Of a stretch of 64,000 nt of DNA, positions 39,110 through 47,055 are shown piece after piece; position 1 is the first letter of the stretch; the number at the start of each line of letters is the position of its first letter. Both the position numbers and the translations under genes were made by a program. The notes under the pieces were generated by a model that was not told the origin of the DNA, did not search any database, and was given only the letters and a program-made list of their open reading frames with translations. Source of the DNA: Roseomonas sp. (GTDB lineage Bacteria; Pseudomonadota; Alphaproteobacteria; Acetobacterales; Acetobacteraceae); NCBI GenBank assembly GCA_020249145.1, contig JADCGF010000006.1, forward strand, positions 62,001 to 126,000, written 5' to 3'.

Positions 39110-40039
39110 TTATGAAACCGAAAGCGGGCGCAATACGTCCGGCCAGCGCTTCCAGACCTCGTTACTGCTTGGCGCCATCGGCACATTGACGATTCGCGCA
39201 TTTGCAAGTCTCGGAAAGCGCTGTCGCAGCAGCGGTAAATCCTGATCAGCGTCACTGTGAAAGAATAACTCTCGAAACCGGCACCGGGGTGACCGACCTT
39301 CTTGGTTGAAGGTACCGCACTCGGTACGCCAGAACGATCTAGACATACTAGAGATAGGTTCCCAAGCGTTAGTCTCTCCACGGGACCGGTTAATGAACAA
39401 ATCCTTAATCTGTGCCTCAAACGCTGGTTTGGAATAGGACACAATCTGTGTGATCGGTCCGAACCGGCCAATATATGCAATTTTTCCAGGGGGAACCCGT
39501 GCTTCAAGCGGGGGGCGGTATTCATAAACAACCCACCCATTATCGCTGAAGGCCACAACACGGTGGGGTCCTCTAGGAACCCTCATCGCAAAAGGCGACA
39601 ACCTTATCGTCTCACCTGGTCGCCGCATGGTGACTAATTCCGGGCTTCGGTCACGAAACGGTACGCCAAATTGGTCCCGACCATCAGCCTCAATAACAAA
39701 GAAACTAGGCCGCCCCTTAACGTCAAGTCCACCAGAATCGTCCGGGTCAACTAACTCTGAATCTCTAAATGGTGGAGTCGGGCGTCGTCCTCCGGCCATG
39801 CCTATCAGAAATTTCGCCAAAAACGAAGGGCCATGTTGCTCACCCGGAACAAACTCAACCCGATGAACCCGCGCAACCATCCCAACAAGAATATTCTCAT
39901 CCGGACCAAGCACCAGATTATCGTCAGGCGCGATATTCCCGGTCTTAATACCCGGCGGCAGCCCGGTGCCTCCTCCCGCCCCCGCACAGGCGGCAGTGGC
40001 AAAGCTCAAACCAAGAATGGCATTGCGGCGGGTCAGCAT
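39110..40039 (-). CDS. Putative lipoprotein of unknown function, convergent partner
   Basis: The predicted protein has 309 residues from the ATG at 40039, which has AAGG 8-10 bases upstream; a GTG three codons earlier is the alternative. The N-terminus MLTRRNAILGLSFATAAC is a lipoprotein-type signal with a relaxed lipobox (TAAC, Cys18). The mature protein is rich in Pro, Arg and Gly, with RVPRGPHRVVAFSDNGWVVY and RVPPGKIAYIGRF that faintly recall DUF2846-type beta proteins. It has AT-richer codons like its convergent neighbour. I do not recognise a function. Confidence 0.62.
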   Translation of the reverse strand: MLTRRNAILGLSFATAACAGAGGGTGLPPGIKTGNIAPDDNLVLGPDENILVGMVARVHRVEFVPGEQHGPSFLAKFLIGMAGGRRPTPPFRDSELVDPDDSGGLDVKGRPSFFVIEADGRDQFGVPFRDRSPELVTMRRPGETIRLSPFAMRVPRGPHRVVAFSDNGWVVYEYRPPLEARVPPGKIAYIGRFGPITQIVSYSKPAFEAQIKDLFINRSRGETNAWEPISSMSRSFWRTECGTFNQEGRSPRCRFRELFFHSDADQDLPLLRQRFPRLANARIVNVPMAPSSNEVWKRWPDVLRPLSVS

Positions 40040-40142
40040 GGCGTTCACCTTTCGATGGTTTCGCGACCCTCAAAAAATGAATGAGAAACTTGGCTGAATT
40101 ATGTGAATAAAAATGCAGATTATGATTGATCGGCGTCGCCCC

Positions 40143-41036
40143 TCAAGGCTGCTCAAACCCTCGCACCACCGCAACGCGCCTCACCCTTTCGCGCACCGAG
40201 ATATAAATCGCGCACGCAATCAATATCGCCACACCCACAAACGTCCAGCCATCGGGCATTTCGCCAAAGAACCACCAGCCCGCCAGGGTCGCCATGATCA
40301 TCTCAGTATACGCCAGCGGCGCCAGCAATGAGGCCTCCGCCATTGTATAGGCGCGCGCAATCAGGAAATGGCCGGCAACCGCAATCGCGGCCAGCAGCAG
40401 CAACAGCCCCCATTCCACGGCATCGGGCGCCTGCCACAAAAAGGGCAGCGTCAGGCCCATCATCGCGGCACCCATAAGGCTGGTATGGAAGGTCGTCATC
40501 AGCGGGTCTTCATCCTGCGCAAGCCGGCGCGTAATCAGCATGTAAAGCGCCATGCAGGTGCCGGAAGCAAAGGCCAAAGCCATACCTGGGTTGAATTCCT
40601 GAAATCCGGGCCGGATGATGATCAGCGTGCCGCAAAAGCCAATCGCCACCGCCGCCCAGCGGCGCGGGCCGACATGTTCCTTCAGCAATAGCGGAGACAA
40701 TGCCGTAATCAGCAAAGGCTGCACGAAGAAAATCGCCAGGCTATCGGCAATCGGCATGAAACTTATGGCGCCGAAGAAAAAGCCAGTGGACCCCACCAGA
40801 AACGCCGCACGCGCCGTATGAAAGCCAAGTCTTTCTGGCAGCAACCCGCGCGGCCCTACTGCGCGCCAGGCAAAGGGCAGGATGAAGACTGCACCGAAGA
40901 ACATGCGCGCCCAGACGATTTGCAGAATGGGAATGCCGCCCTGCCCCAAGAATTTCGCGCAAACATCCAATAGCGGCAGCACCAACATGGCCACCACCAT
41001 CAGCGCAATCCCCTGCCCTGTCCTGTGCTTTTGCAA
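40143..41036 (-). CDS. EamA/DMT-superfamily permease
   Basis: This membrane protein of about 297 residues has ten hydrophobic segments in two EamA repeats (ALMVVAMLVLPLLDVCAKFL at the start; FIMPIADSLAIFFV-like segment FMPIADSLAIFFVQPLL in the first repeat; AYTMAEASLLAPLAYTEMI in the second). The start is uncertain: no ATG precedes helix 1 in frame, so a TTG at 41036 is used here and a TTG at 41093 is possible. It is divergent from a Bug-receptor operon. Export of a metabolite is likely; the substrate is unknown. Confidence 0.8.
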   Translation of the reverse strand: MQKHRTGQGIALMVVAMLVLPLLDVCAKFLGQGGIPILQIVWARMFFGAVFILPFAWRAVGPRGLLPERLGFHTARAAFLVGSTGFFFGAISFMPIADSLAIFFVQPLLITALSPLLLKEHVGPRRWAAVAIGFCGTLIIIRPGFQEFNPGMALAFASGTCMALYMLITRRLAQDEDPLMTTFHTSLMGAAMMGLTLPFLWQAPDAVEWGLLLLLAAIAVAGHFLIARAYTMAEASLLAPLAYTEMIMATLAGWWFFGEMPDGWTFVGVAILIACAIYISVRERVRRVAVVRGFEQP

Positions 41037-41151
41037 TGCCGCGCCGCCCCCCAAACCAAGCCACGCAAAAGACGATCCCGCCCCCCTTGGCAAGCGCCTG
41101 CAACGCCTGCGGCTTGAAGCCCTGCCGATTAGGCCTGATACTCATCCGAAA

Positions 41152-41167
41152 CGCCCCTTGAGGGGCG
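41152..41167 (+). other. Perfect hairpin just upstream of a ribosome-binding site
   Basis: CGCCCC (41152-41157), loop TTGA and GGGGCG (41162-41167) form a tight stem ending six bases before the AAGGAGG of the following Bug gene. It could be an attenuator, an mRNA 5' stabiliser, or an operator. No U-run follows, so it is not a classical terminator. Confidence 0.4.
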
Positions 41168-41183
41168 AACCAAAGGAGGTTTC

Positions 41184-42152
41184 ATGCTACGCCGGATCGC
41201 CCTGACCCTGATCGCCCTTTGCCTGCCTGGGCTTGCGCTTGCGCAGGGCTGGGTCCCTGAACGCCCGGTCCGCATTATCCTGCCTTTCCCGCCCGGGGGC
41301 TCCACGGACCTTGTTGGGCGCATCCTGGCAGATCGCGTCAGCCGCAGCGCGCCGCATCCTTGGGTGGTGGAAAACCGGTCCGGCGCCAATGGCAATATCG
41401 GCATGGATGCGGCGGCGAAAAGCGCGCCGGATGGCTATACGCTTGGCGCCTGCACCATCGGCAATTGCGCGATCAACCCCGCCATCTATGCCCGCATGCC
41501 CTATGACATTGAACGGGATTTGATCCCGGTTTTCTGGTCCGGCAGTGTCATGAATGCGGTGGCGGTGAACAATAGCGTCCCGGCGCAGAACCTTCAGGAA
41601 TTCATCGCCTGGGTGAAGGCCAATCCCGGACGGGTGAATTATGGCTCCTCCGGCTTTGGGTCTTCCAACCATCTGATCCCTGAATTGCTGAATGGCCGGC
41701 TTGGCCTGACGCTGGTGCATGTGCCCTTCCGGGGCGGCGCGCCCGCCTTGCAGGCGCTGCTGGCCGGCCAGGTGCAGGTGATGATGGAAAACATCCCAAC
41801 CAAGGTGCAAGCCATCCGCGCCGGGCAAATCCGCGCGCTCGCCGTCACGGGGCGTGAACGCGACCCGTCGCTGCCCGATGTGCCCACCTTCGCCGAAGCC
41901 GGCATACCCGATATCGTGGTGGAACCCTGGTTTGGCTTCATGGCGCCGCGCGGCACGCCGGATGCGGTGATTGCGGGCCTCAGCCGCCTGTTGAATGAAG
42001 CCGTGGCCGATCCCGAAGTGCGACGCAAATTCGCCGATCTTGGCGTGCGCCCCGAAGGCGGCCCGCCCGAGCGCTTTGCCGCCCATGTCCGGTCCGAAAT
42101 CGCCCGCTGGCGCGAGGTTGTCGAAACCAACAAGATCGAGAAGCTGAACTGA
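41184..42152 (+). CDS. Bug-family tripartite tricarboxylate-type substrate-binding protein
   Basis: This 322-residue periplasmic receptor has a signal peptide (LTLIALCLPGLALAQG). The Bug core contains RIILPFPPGGSTDLVGRIL, VVENRSGANGNIG, PDGYTLG, VHVPFRGGAPALQALLAGQV and PEVRRKFADLGV. A strong AAAGGAGG site precedes the ATG. Family members bind carboxylates and other small anions. No TctA/TctB membrane genes adjoin it. Its stop overlaps the start of a 2-hydroxyacid dehydrogenase gene, which suggests the ligand is a hydroxy- or keto-acid. Confidence 0.92.
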   Translation: MLRRIALTLIALCLPGLALAQGWVPERPVRIILPFPPGGSTDLVGRILADRVSRSAPHPWVVENRSGANGNIGMDAAAKSAPDGYTLGACTIGNCAINPAIYARMPYDIERDLIPVFWSGSVMNAVAVNNSVPAQNLQEFIAWVKANPGRVNYGSSGFGSSNHLIPELLNGRLGLTLVHVPFRGGAPALQALLAGQVQVMMENIPTKVQAIRAGQIRALAVTGRERDPSLPDVPTFAEAGIPDIVVEPWFGFMAPRGTPDAVIAGLSRLLNEAVADPEVRRKFADLGVRPEGGPPERFAAHVRSEIARWREVVETNKIEKLN

Positions 42153-43126
42153 TGCCTTACCGGATCGTCCTTGGCCGGCCTTTGCATCCTGCGGGCGCGG
42201 CGGTACTGGCCGCGCGGCCCGATGTCGAAACAATCGAAATGTTCGACCCGCCCGCGCCCGCCTTGCATGCCGCGCTGGCCAATGCGGATGGCCTGGTGGC
42301 CTGGCTTGAACGCGTGGACAAGGCCGCACTCGCCGCCGCGCCACGCCTGCGCGCGGTGTCACGCATCGGTGTTGGCTTTGACACGGTGGATATTCCTGCC
42401 TGTACCGAGCGCGGCATTGCGGTCATGGTGGTGAATGGCACGAATGATCTTTCGGTCGCCGAGCACGCCATGATGCTGATGCTGGGCGTTGCGCGGCGCG
42501 CGGTGGATTCGGATGCGCATATCAAACAGGGCGGCTGGTGGCCGAAAGATGGGCCGCGCATGGTGGATTTGGCCAGCAAATCCGTGCTGGTGGTGGGCTA
42601 TGGGCGGATCGGGTCACGCGTTGCGGCCTATGCGCGCGCCTTTCACATGAAGGTCATGGTGCATGACCCGCTCTATCATCCGGCGCGCATCGCCTCTGAC
42701 GGGCATATCCCGGCGCGGGATTTCAAGCAGGCGCTGGCGGAAGCGGATGTGGTGACGCTGCATTGCCCGCTGATGCCTGAAACGCGGCATTTGATGGATG
42801 AAGCGGCTTTCGCCGCACTCAAGCCCGGCGCCATTCTGGTGAATACGGCGCGCGGCCCGATCGTGAAGCAGGAAGCGGTGGTGGCGGCGCTGCAAGCGGG
42901 CCGGCTGATGGGCTTCGGCACCGATGTGCTGGAAGTGGAACCGGCAATGCCGGGCAATCCACTGTTCAGCATGCCCAATGTCATCATCAGCCCGCATTCG
43001 GCGGCGAGCACGGAAGAAGGCACGGCGCGGATGGCGGAAGCGGCGGCACGCAATATCCTGGCCGCCTTGGATGGCGCGCCTGATCCGGCCATGATGGTCA
43101 ATCCGGAAATCCTGCAACGGCGCTAA
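42152..43126 (+). CDS. D-isomer-specific 2-hydroxyacid dehydrogenase
   Basis: This 324-residue NAD(P)-dependent reductase has the Rossmann motif VVGYGRIGSRVAAYARAF, the catalytic Arg in VNTARGPIVKQE, the Glu in VLEVEPAMPGNPLF and the catalytic His in IISPHSAASTEEG. Members include phosphoglycerate, glyoxylate/hydroxypyruvate and D-lactate dehydrogenases; no ACT domain is present, so it is not the long SerA type. It is coupled to the upstream Bug receptor (TGATG overlap). The likely role is oxidation or reduction of the imported acid. Confidence 0.92.
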   Translation: MPYRIVLGRPLHPAGAAVLAARPDVETIEMFDPPAPALHAALANADGLVAWLERVDKAALAAAPRLRAVSRIGVGFDTVDIPACTERGIAVMVVNGTNDLSVAEHAMMLMLGVARRAVDSDAHIKQGGWWPKDGPRMVDLASKSVLVVGYGRIGSRVAAYARAFHMKVMVHDPLYHPARIASDGHIPARDFKQALAEADVVTLHCPLMPETRHLMDEAAFAALKPGAILVNTARGPIVKQEAVVAALQAGRLMGFGTDVLEVEPAMPGNPLFSMPNVIISPHSAASTEEGTARMAEAAARNILAALDGAPDPAMMVNPEILQRR

Positions 43127-43142
43127 GGCTGCCAGCAGGTTG

Positions 43143-43163
43143 CGCCCGGCGCTGCGCCGGGCG
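43143..43163 (+). other. Nine-base-pair perfect hairpin in an intergenic gap
   Basis: CGCCCGGCG (43143-43151), loop CTG and CGCCGGGCG (43155-43163) form a perfect stem between the dehydrogenase stop and the next start at 43179. It has no U-run and could slow polymerase, stabilise the upstream mRNA, or simply be a REP-like hairpin. Confidence 0.5.
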
Positions 43164-43178
43164 ATAGCGGCGCGCGAG

Positions 43179-44234
43179 ATGACCCTTGACGCTTTCCTGA
43201 TCCATTTGGCCGTCGCCCTTGGGCTGGCGCTGGTCTCCGCGCTGGTGGTGCGGCTGATGATCGCCTTTCCGATTTTGGACCACCCCAATGCGCGGTCCAG
43301 CCACAGCCGGCCAACCCCACGCGGCGGCGGGCTTGGCATTGTGGTGGCCTTCACCCTTGGCATGGGGGTTCTGTATTGGCAGGCGGAACATGCGCGCCTG
43401 CCGGGGCCGCAATTCCTTGGCGTAATCGGCGCGGCGCTGGCGATTGCGGCGGTCTCGCTTTGGGATGATGCGTGGAATTTGCGCTTTGCGGTGAAGCTGG
43501 CGGCGCAGGCTTTGGCGGCGCTGGTGGCCATTGGAAGCGGGCTTGAATTGCAGCGGATCGCGCTGCCGGGCCTGGGGCCGGTACAGCTTGGTGCTTTGGG
43601 GCCGGTTCTGACACTTTTCTGGATTCTGGGCTGCACCAATGCGATGAATTTCATGGATGGGCTGGATGGGCTGGTGGGGGGGGCGGTGTTCCTCGCGCTG
43701 CTAATCCTTTGCGCCATTGCCGAACATCAGGGTGGCTGGTTTGTCTATCTGGCATCCATGATGCTGGCTGCCGGGTTGCTTGGCTTTCTGCCGTTCAACC
43801 TGCACCCGGCGCGGATTTTCATGGGCGATGTCGGCAGCCAATTCCTGGGTTTTATGGTGGCGATCCTGGCGGTGGCGGCAGCGCGGTTTGATGCGGCGGA
43901 GGTGTCTTTCATGCTGGTGCCGCTGCTATTATTCGGCTTGCTTTTCGATGCGGCCTTTACCCTGGCCAGACGGGGCGCCATGGGGCTCAATATCACCGCG
44001 GCGCATCGGACGCATTTGTATCAAATGGCCCAACGGAGCGGGCTTGGGGTGCGTCACGTGGCTGCCGTGCATTGGGGATTTGTGCTGGCCAATGGGGTGC
44101 TTGCCTTGGCCTTTTTGGGTCTTGATCCCGCGCTTAAAGCGCTGGTCTTTTTGCCCGCGCTTGGGCTGCAAGTCATTTGGCTGATTTACGTTCGTGCACG
44201 CATGCGGCGCGCCGGGCTTTCCTGGCGCGAATAA
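43179..44234 (+). CDS. MraY/WecA-like polyprenyl-phosphate sugar-1-phosphate transferase
   Basis: This 351-residue integral membrane enzyme has about ten hydrophobic segments. Family motifs are present: DHPNARSSHSRPTPRGGG near the N-terminus, the aspartate pair in LWDDAWNLRF, NAMNFMDGLDGLVGG, FMGDVGSQFLGF and the histidine motif AAHRTHLYQ. WecA-type members attach GlcNAc- or other sugar-1-phosphate to undecaprenyl phosphate for O-antigen or capsule synthesis. The start at 43179 is preferred to an upstream in-frame codon. No other polysaccharide genes adjoin it. Confidence 0.88.
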   Translation: MTLDAFLIHLAVALGLALVSALVVRLMIAFPILDHPNARSSHSRPTPRGGGLGIVVAFTLGMGVLYWQAEHARLPGPQFLGVIGAALAIAAVSLWDDAWNLRFAVKLAAQALAALVAIGSGLELQRIALPGLGPVQLGALGPVLTLFWILGCTNAMNFMDGLDGLVGGAVFLALLILCAIAEHQGGWFVYLASMMLAAGLLGFLPFNLHPARIFMGDVGSQFLGFMVAILAVAAARFDAAEVSFMLVPLLLFGLLFDAAFTLARRGAMGLNITAAHRTHLYQMAQRSGLGVRHVAAVHWGFVLANGVLALAFLGLDPALKALVFLPALGLQVIWLIYVRARMRRAGLSWRE

Positions 44235-44235
44235 G

Positions 44236-45402
44236 TCACCTTTGCGCCGGGCGGGGAGCGGCGTTTGCGGTTTGTTGGCGCTGCGCACCACTGACCGCGC
44301 TGCCCTGTTCCACGCGCTGGGCGGGGCGGGCTGCGGGTCTGGGGGGCGTGCGCGCTGCGGCGGTCTGCGTTTGGCGTACTGGCACAGCCACCTGCCCCTG
44401 GCGATTTGGCGCGCTGGCTACTTGCTGCTGCGGGCGGCGCTGTGCTTGGGCGGGTTGCGCCAGGCGCTGATTATTCTGCGCCACGGGCCGCGCCGCGGGC
44501 GTATTGCGCCGGGGTGCAGGCGCCGCGGCGGCCATCACGGAAGAAGGCGCCCTTGGCGCCACCCCCATGCGGGCAAAACCCTGATCGAGCAGCGCGCCCA
44601 TATGGCGGTCCCGTTCCACCCAGGAAGAACCGCCAAAGGTGGCCCCCACCAGCCGCACGCCATCGCGCTGCGCCGAGGTCACGATATTGAAGCCCGAAGC
44701 ATTGATGAAGCCGGTCTTGATGCCATCCGCGCCATCATAATCGCCAAGCATGCGGTTATGGTTGCGGATTTGCGCCCGGCCCCAGGCGAAATGCACCGTG
44801 CCGAAATAATGGTAGCGATTGGGGAAATCCGTGAACAGCCGCCGGCCCAGCGTTGCCATATCCCGCGCCGTTGTCACCTGTTCCCAATCCGGCAGGCCAG
44901 AGGCATTGCGAAAGCGCGTTTGCGTCATGCCAAGACTGCGCGCGCGCATGGTCATCATTTGCGCGAAGCGTTCTTCGGAACCGCCAAGATGCTCACCCAC
45001 CGCCGCAGCGACATCATTGGCGCTTTTGGTCACCAGCGCCAGGATTGCCTGTTCCACCGTCAGGCCCCTGCCAGGCGGAATGCCGAGCTTTGAAGGCGGG
45101 CGGGAAGCGGCTTCCTCGCTCATCACCACGCGGCTATTGAGTTGAGTACGGCCATCGCGCAGCGCTTCAAACAACATATAGATTGTCATCATTTTGGTGA
45201 GCGATGCCGGGAAGCGCGGCTCATCCGCGCCGGCGTCAATCAGAATGGTCCCGGTGCGGGCTTCCACGACAATGGCGGAATAGCGCGCGCTACCGATCTG
45301 CGCTTCAGCCCCGCGCCAAGGCAGGGCCGCAAGCGCTACGCCCAGGACCAGCACAGTCAATCGAACGGCAAGGCTCCCCAGGCCTTGGCGGCGAATCCTC
45401 AT
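44236..45402 (-). CDS. D-alanyl-D-alanine carboxypeptidase (low-molecular-weight PBP, S11 family)
   Basis: This 388-residue peptidoglycan-trimming enzyme has an N-terminal signal/anchor (about 10-35), the SxxK motif SLTK (Ser67), the SxN motif in LVTKSANDVAAAV and the KTG motif in DGIKTGFINASG. The catalytic domain ends near residue 290. The remaining about 100 residues are low-complexity Ala/Pro/Gln/Arg, an unusual tail in place of the usual PBP5 C-terminal membrane helix. It is convergent with the WecA-like gene, separated by one base. Confidence 0.9.
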   Translation of the reverse strand: MRIRRQGLGSLAVRLTVLVLGVALAALPWRGAEAQIGSARYSAIVVEARTGTILIDAGADEPRFPASLTKMMTIYMLFEALRDGRTQLNSRVVMSEEAASRPPSKLGIPPGRGLTVEQAILALVTKSANDVAAAVGEHLGGSEERFAQMMTMRARSLGMTQTRFRNASGLPDWEQVTTARDMATLGRRLFTDFPNRYHYFGTVHFAWGRAQIRNHNRMLGDYDGADGIKTGFINASGFNIVTSAQRDGVRLVGATFGGSSWVERDRHMGALLDQGFARMGVAPRAPSSVMAAAAPAPRRNTPAARPVAQNNQRLAQPAQAQRRPQQQVASAPNRQGQVAVPVRQTQTAAARTPPRPAARPAQRVEQGSAVSGAQRQQTANAAPRPAQR

Positions 45403-45594
45403 TCAGCGCAAACCCCCTGATGGCGCGAGGCGTCGCCGCCCCACACCTGTCTTCCCCTGAGGCCTTTATAGCCTCTCAGCGCCGCCCCGTCCAGCAAAAA
45501 ATGCCGAAATCCTCATTTGATCAGAGGCTTAACAAATTCGCTTGAGTCATCACCCGAAAAGCCCTCTCACCCCGCCCCGGACCCCTCTTCAAAA

Positions 45595-45673
45595 TTTTTT
45601 GTGCAGTGCAAAAAAATGCTTGCAATCACCCCGGCGCCGCGCGTAGAAGTTTTTTCATGTTGCAGCGCAGCAA
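45595..45673 (+). promoter_or_regulatory. Phasin promoter region with TGC-rich palindromes (candidate PhaR operators)
   Basis: A near-palindrome with T6-TGTGCAGTGC-A6-like symmetry spans 45595-45617. A candidate promoter follows: TTGCAA (45620-45625), 18-bp spacer and TAGAAG (45644-45649). A second TGC-rich palindrome, TTGCAGCGCAGCAA (45660-45673), sits around the expected transcription start. PhaR of Rhodobacter and Paracoccus represses phasin genes through TGC/GCA-rich sites, so this fits such control; binding is inferred. The rest of the gap 45403-45749 shows only a weak GAGGC/GCCTC hairpin near 45470. Confidence 0.5.
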
Positions 45674-45749
45674 ATTCTCTCGGCCCTTCCGGCCGGCACA
45701 TAAGGCCCGGGCTGCTGCGCCCCGGACAGGCAAGGAAAGGATTGAGATC

Positions 45750-46250
45750 ATGGCACAAAGCAAGAGCCAGGGTGTGAGCAAGGTGGCCGCGGAAGCCGCG
45801 GAACAGGCTCAAAAGGTGATGACCGATGGCGCGGCGCAGGCCCGCGTCGCAATGGAGAAGAACATGGATCAGATGACCAAGGGTGCCGAAAGCATCTTCA
45901 AGGCGGCGGAAGAAGCCGCTGATTTCGGCCGCGGCAATGTGGAGGCCTTCACAAAGGCCGCGCAGACCTGGGCCTCGGGCTCTCAGGACCTCGCCCGTCA
46001 GTATATGGCGCTGGCGCAGGGCCTGACCGACCACGCCATGGAGGGCGCCAAGGCGCTGTCTGGCGTGAAGAGCGTGAATGAAGCCGCTGAGCTGCAGGCG
46101 AAGTTCGCCAAGGCCGCGCTGGAGAAGATGGTTGCCGAAGGCACCAAGCTTCAGGAAGCTTCCGTGAAGCTCGCCGAAAGCGCCTTCGCGCCGGTCAATG
46201 CGCGCATGACGGTTGCGATGGAAAAGCTGGCGAAGCCGCTGGCGGCCTGA
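45750..46250 (+). CDS. Phasin family protein
   Basis: This 166-residue, almost entirely helical, amphipathic protein fits the Phasin_2 family, which coats polyhydroxyalkanoate granules or, in PHA-free cells, associates with membranes. Its sequence is rich in Ala, Lys and Glu with repeated AAEAAEQAQKVM, NVEAFTKAAQTWASG and NEAAELQAKFAKAALEKM segments. The start at 45750 has AAGGAAAGG ahead of it; the open frame runs further upstream through the promoter. No phaC or phaA/B genes are in the window. The 3' UTR carries a structured repeat and a strong terminator. Confidence 0.88.
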   Translation: MAQSKSQGVSKVAAEAAEQAQKVMTDGAAQARVAMEKNMDQMTKGAESIFKAAEEAADFGRGNVEAFTKAAQTWASGSQDLARQYMALAQGLTDHAMEGAKALSGVKSVNEAAELQAKFAKAALEKMVAEGTKLQEASVKLAESAFAPVNARMTVAMEKLAKPLAA

Positions 46251-46256
46251 ATTGGA

Positions 46257-46355
46257 GCATTTTCAAGCCAAGTGGTTTCACTTGGCGACTCGGAAAATGC
46301 GACCAAAGAAGACTTGAGGGTGTATCTGGCGAACGCAAGTGAGCGGGATACACAC
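46257..46355 (+). repeat. Two-hairpin dispersed element, copy 2 (in phasin 3' UTR)
   Basis: Copy 2 begins six bases after the phasin stop. It has the same outer stem as copy 1 (GCATTTTC...GAAAATGC, ends 46300). The inner stem is GCCAAGTG/CACTTGGC with loop GTTT: two base pairs differ from copy 1 and both stay paired. Hairpin 2 pairs GTGTATC (46320-46326) with GATACAC (46347-46353), again compensated. Spacing is identical base for base through the first 60 positions. A rho-independent terminator follows 80 bases downstream, so the element should be part of the phasin mRNA. Confidence 0.85.
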
Positions 46356-46434
46356 TAAAACGGGGCTTCTGCCCCGGTCTGGCTTGGCTGCCCCCCTCCC
46401 CCCCTCCTCCCCATCGGGGGGTAGCCGGCAAATG

Positions 46435-46469
46435 GCGTGATCCATATCAATGGGTCACGCTATTTTTTT
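46435..46469 (+). terminator. Rho-independent terminator of the phasin transcript
   Basis: GCGTGATCC (46435-46443) pairs with GGGTCACGC (46452-46460) through nine pairs including one G-U, with an 8-nt loop, and is followed by TATTTTTTTG. This is the best terminator in the window. The remaining part of the 46251-46604 gap holds the repeat above and a short C-rich/G-rich hairpin; 46470-46604 should contain the clpS promoter, but I see no convincing boxes. Confidence 0.88.
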
Positions 46470-46604
46470 GCCTTGAATGGTTGGGTGTCTTCGCGAAAGA
46501 ATGACATCTTGACTGCAACCGGGGCTTCACCTTCTGCCATTCGCTCCATATTCTACAGGTAGCGCGGCGTGGTAGTCCGCACCCTGGAAGACTGAACCGA
46601 GAGC

Positions 46605-46949
46605 ATGAGCGATCAGGATAAGCGCCCGAATGACGGGCAAGGTGGTGGTGAAGGGCCGCAGACGGGCATCGTGGTCAAGGCGCGCCCGCGCACCAAGAAG
46701 CCAGCCATGTACAAGGTATTGATGCTGAACGATGATTACACGCCGATGGAATTCGTCGTTCACGTCTTGGAGAGGTTTTTCCAGAAGAATCGTGAGGAGG
46801 CGACGCGCATCATGCTGCATGTGCATCGCCGTGGTGTCGGGGTCTGCGGTGTCTTCACCTATGAAATCGCAGAAACCAAGGTAACGCAGGTGATGGATCT
46901 GGCCCGCCAGAACCAACATCCGCTACAATGCACCATCGAGAAGGATTGA
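46605..46949 (+). CDS. clpS: ATP-dependent Clp protease adaptor ClpS
   Basis: This 114-residue adaptor binds proteins with N-terminal Leu, Phe, Tyr or Trp and delivers them to ClpA. The binding pocket is visible: [16 protein letters not shown] (Asn-Asp pair) and [16 protein letters not shown] flexible acidic/Gly N-terminus of about 30 residues precedes it, as needed for delivery. clpA follows 106 bases downstream. aat, which adds Leu/Phe to N-termini, is also in the window. Confidence 0.97.
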   Translation: MSDQDKRPNDGQGGGEGPQTGIVVKARPRTKKPAMYKVLMLNDDYTPMEFVVHVLERFFQKNREEATRIMLHVHRRGVGVCGVFTYEIAETKVTQVMDLARQNQHPLQCTIEKD

Positions 46950-47055
46950 AGCAGGGGGTCGCAGAATCCCAGGAGGGCGCCTAAATTGAGTGTGGAAATC
47001 GGCCAGATGGTCCTGCAACGCCAGGACATCCGGCCAAGATGGAGCGTCGTTGATC

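Noticed and set aside
46375..46434. C-rich/G-rich hairpin as an extra terminator
   Set aside because: No T-tract follows and the pairing is interrupted; the clear terminator is at 46435-46469.
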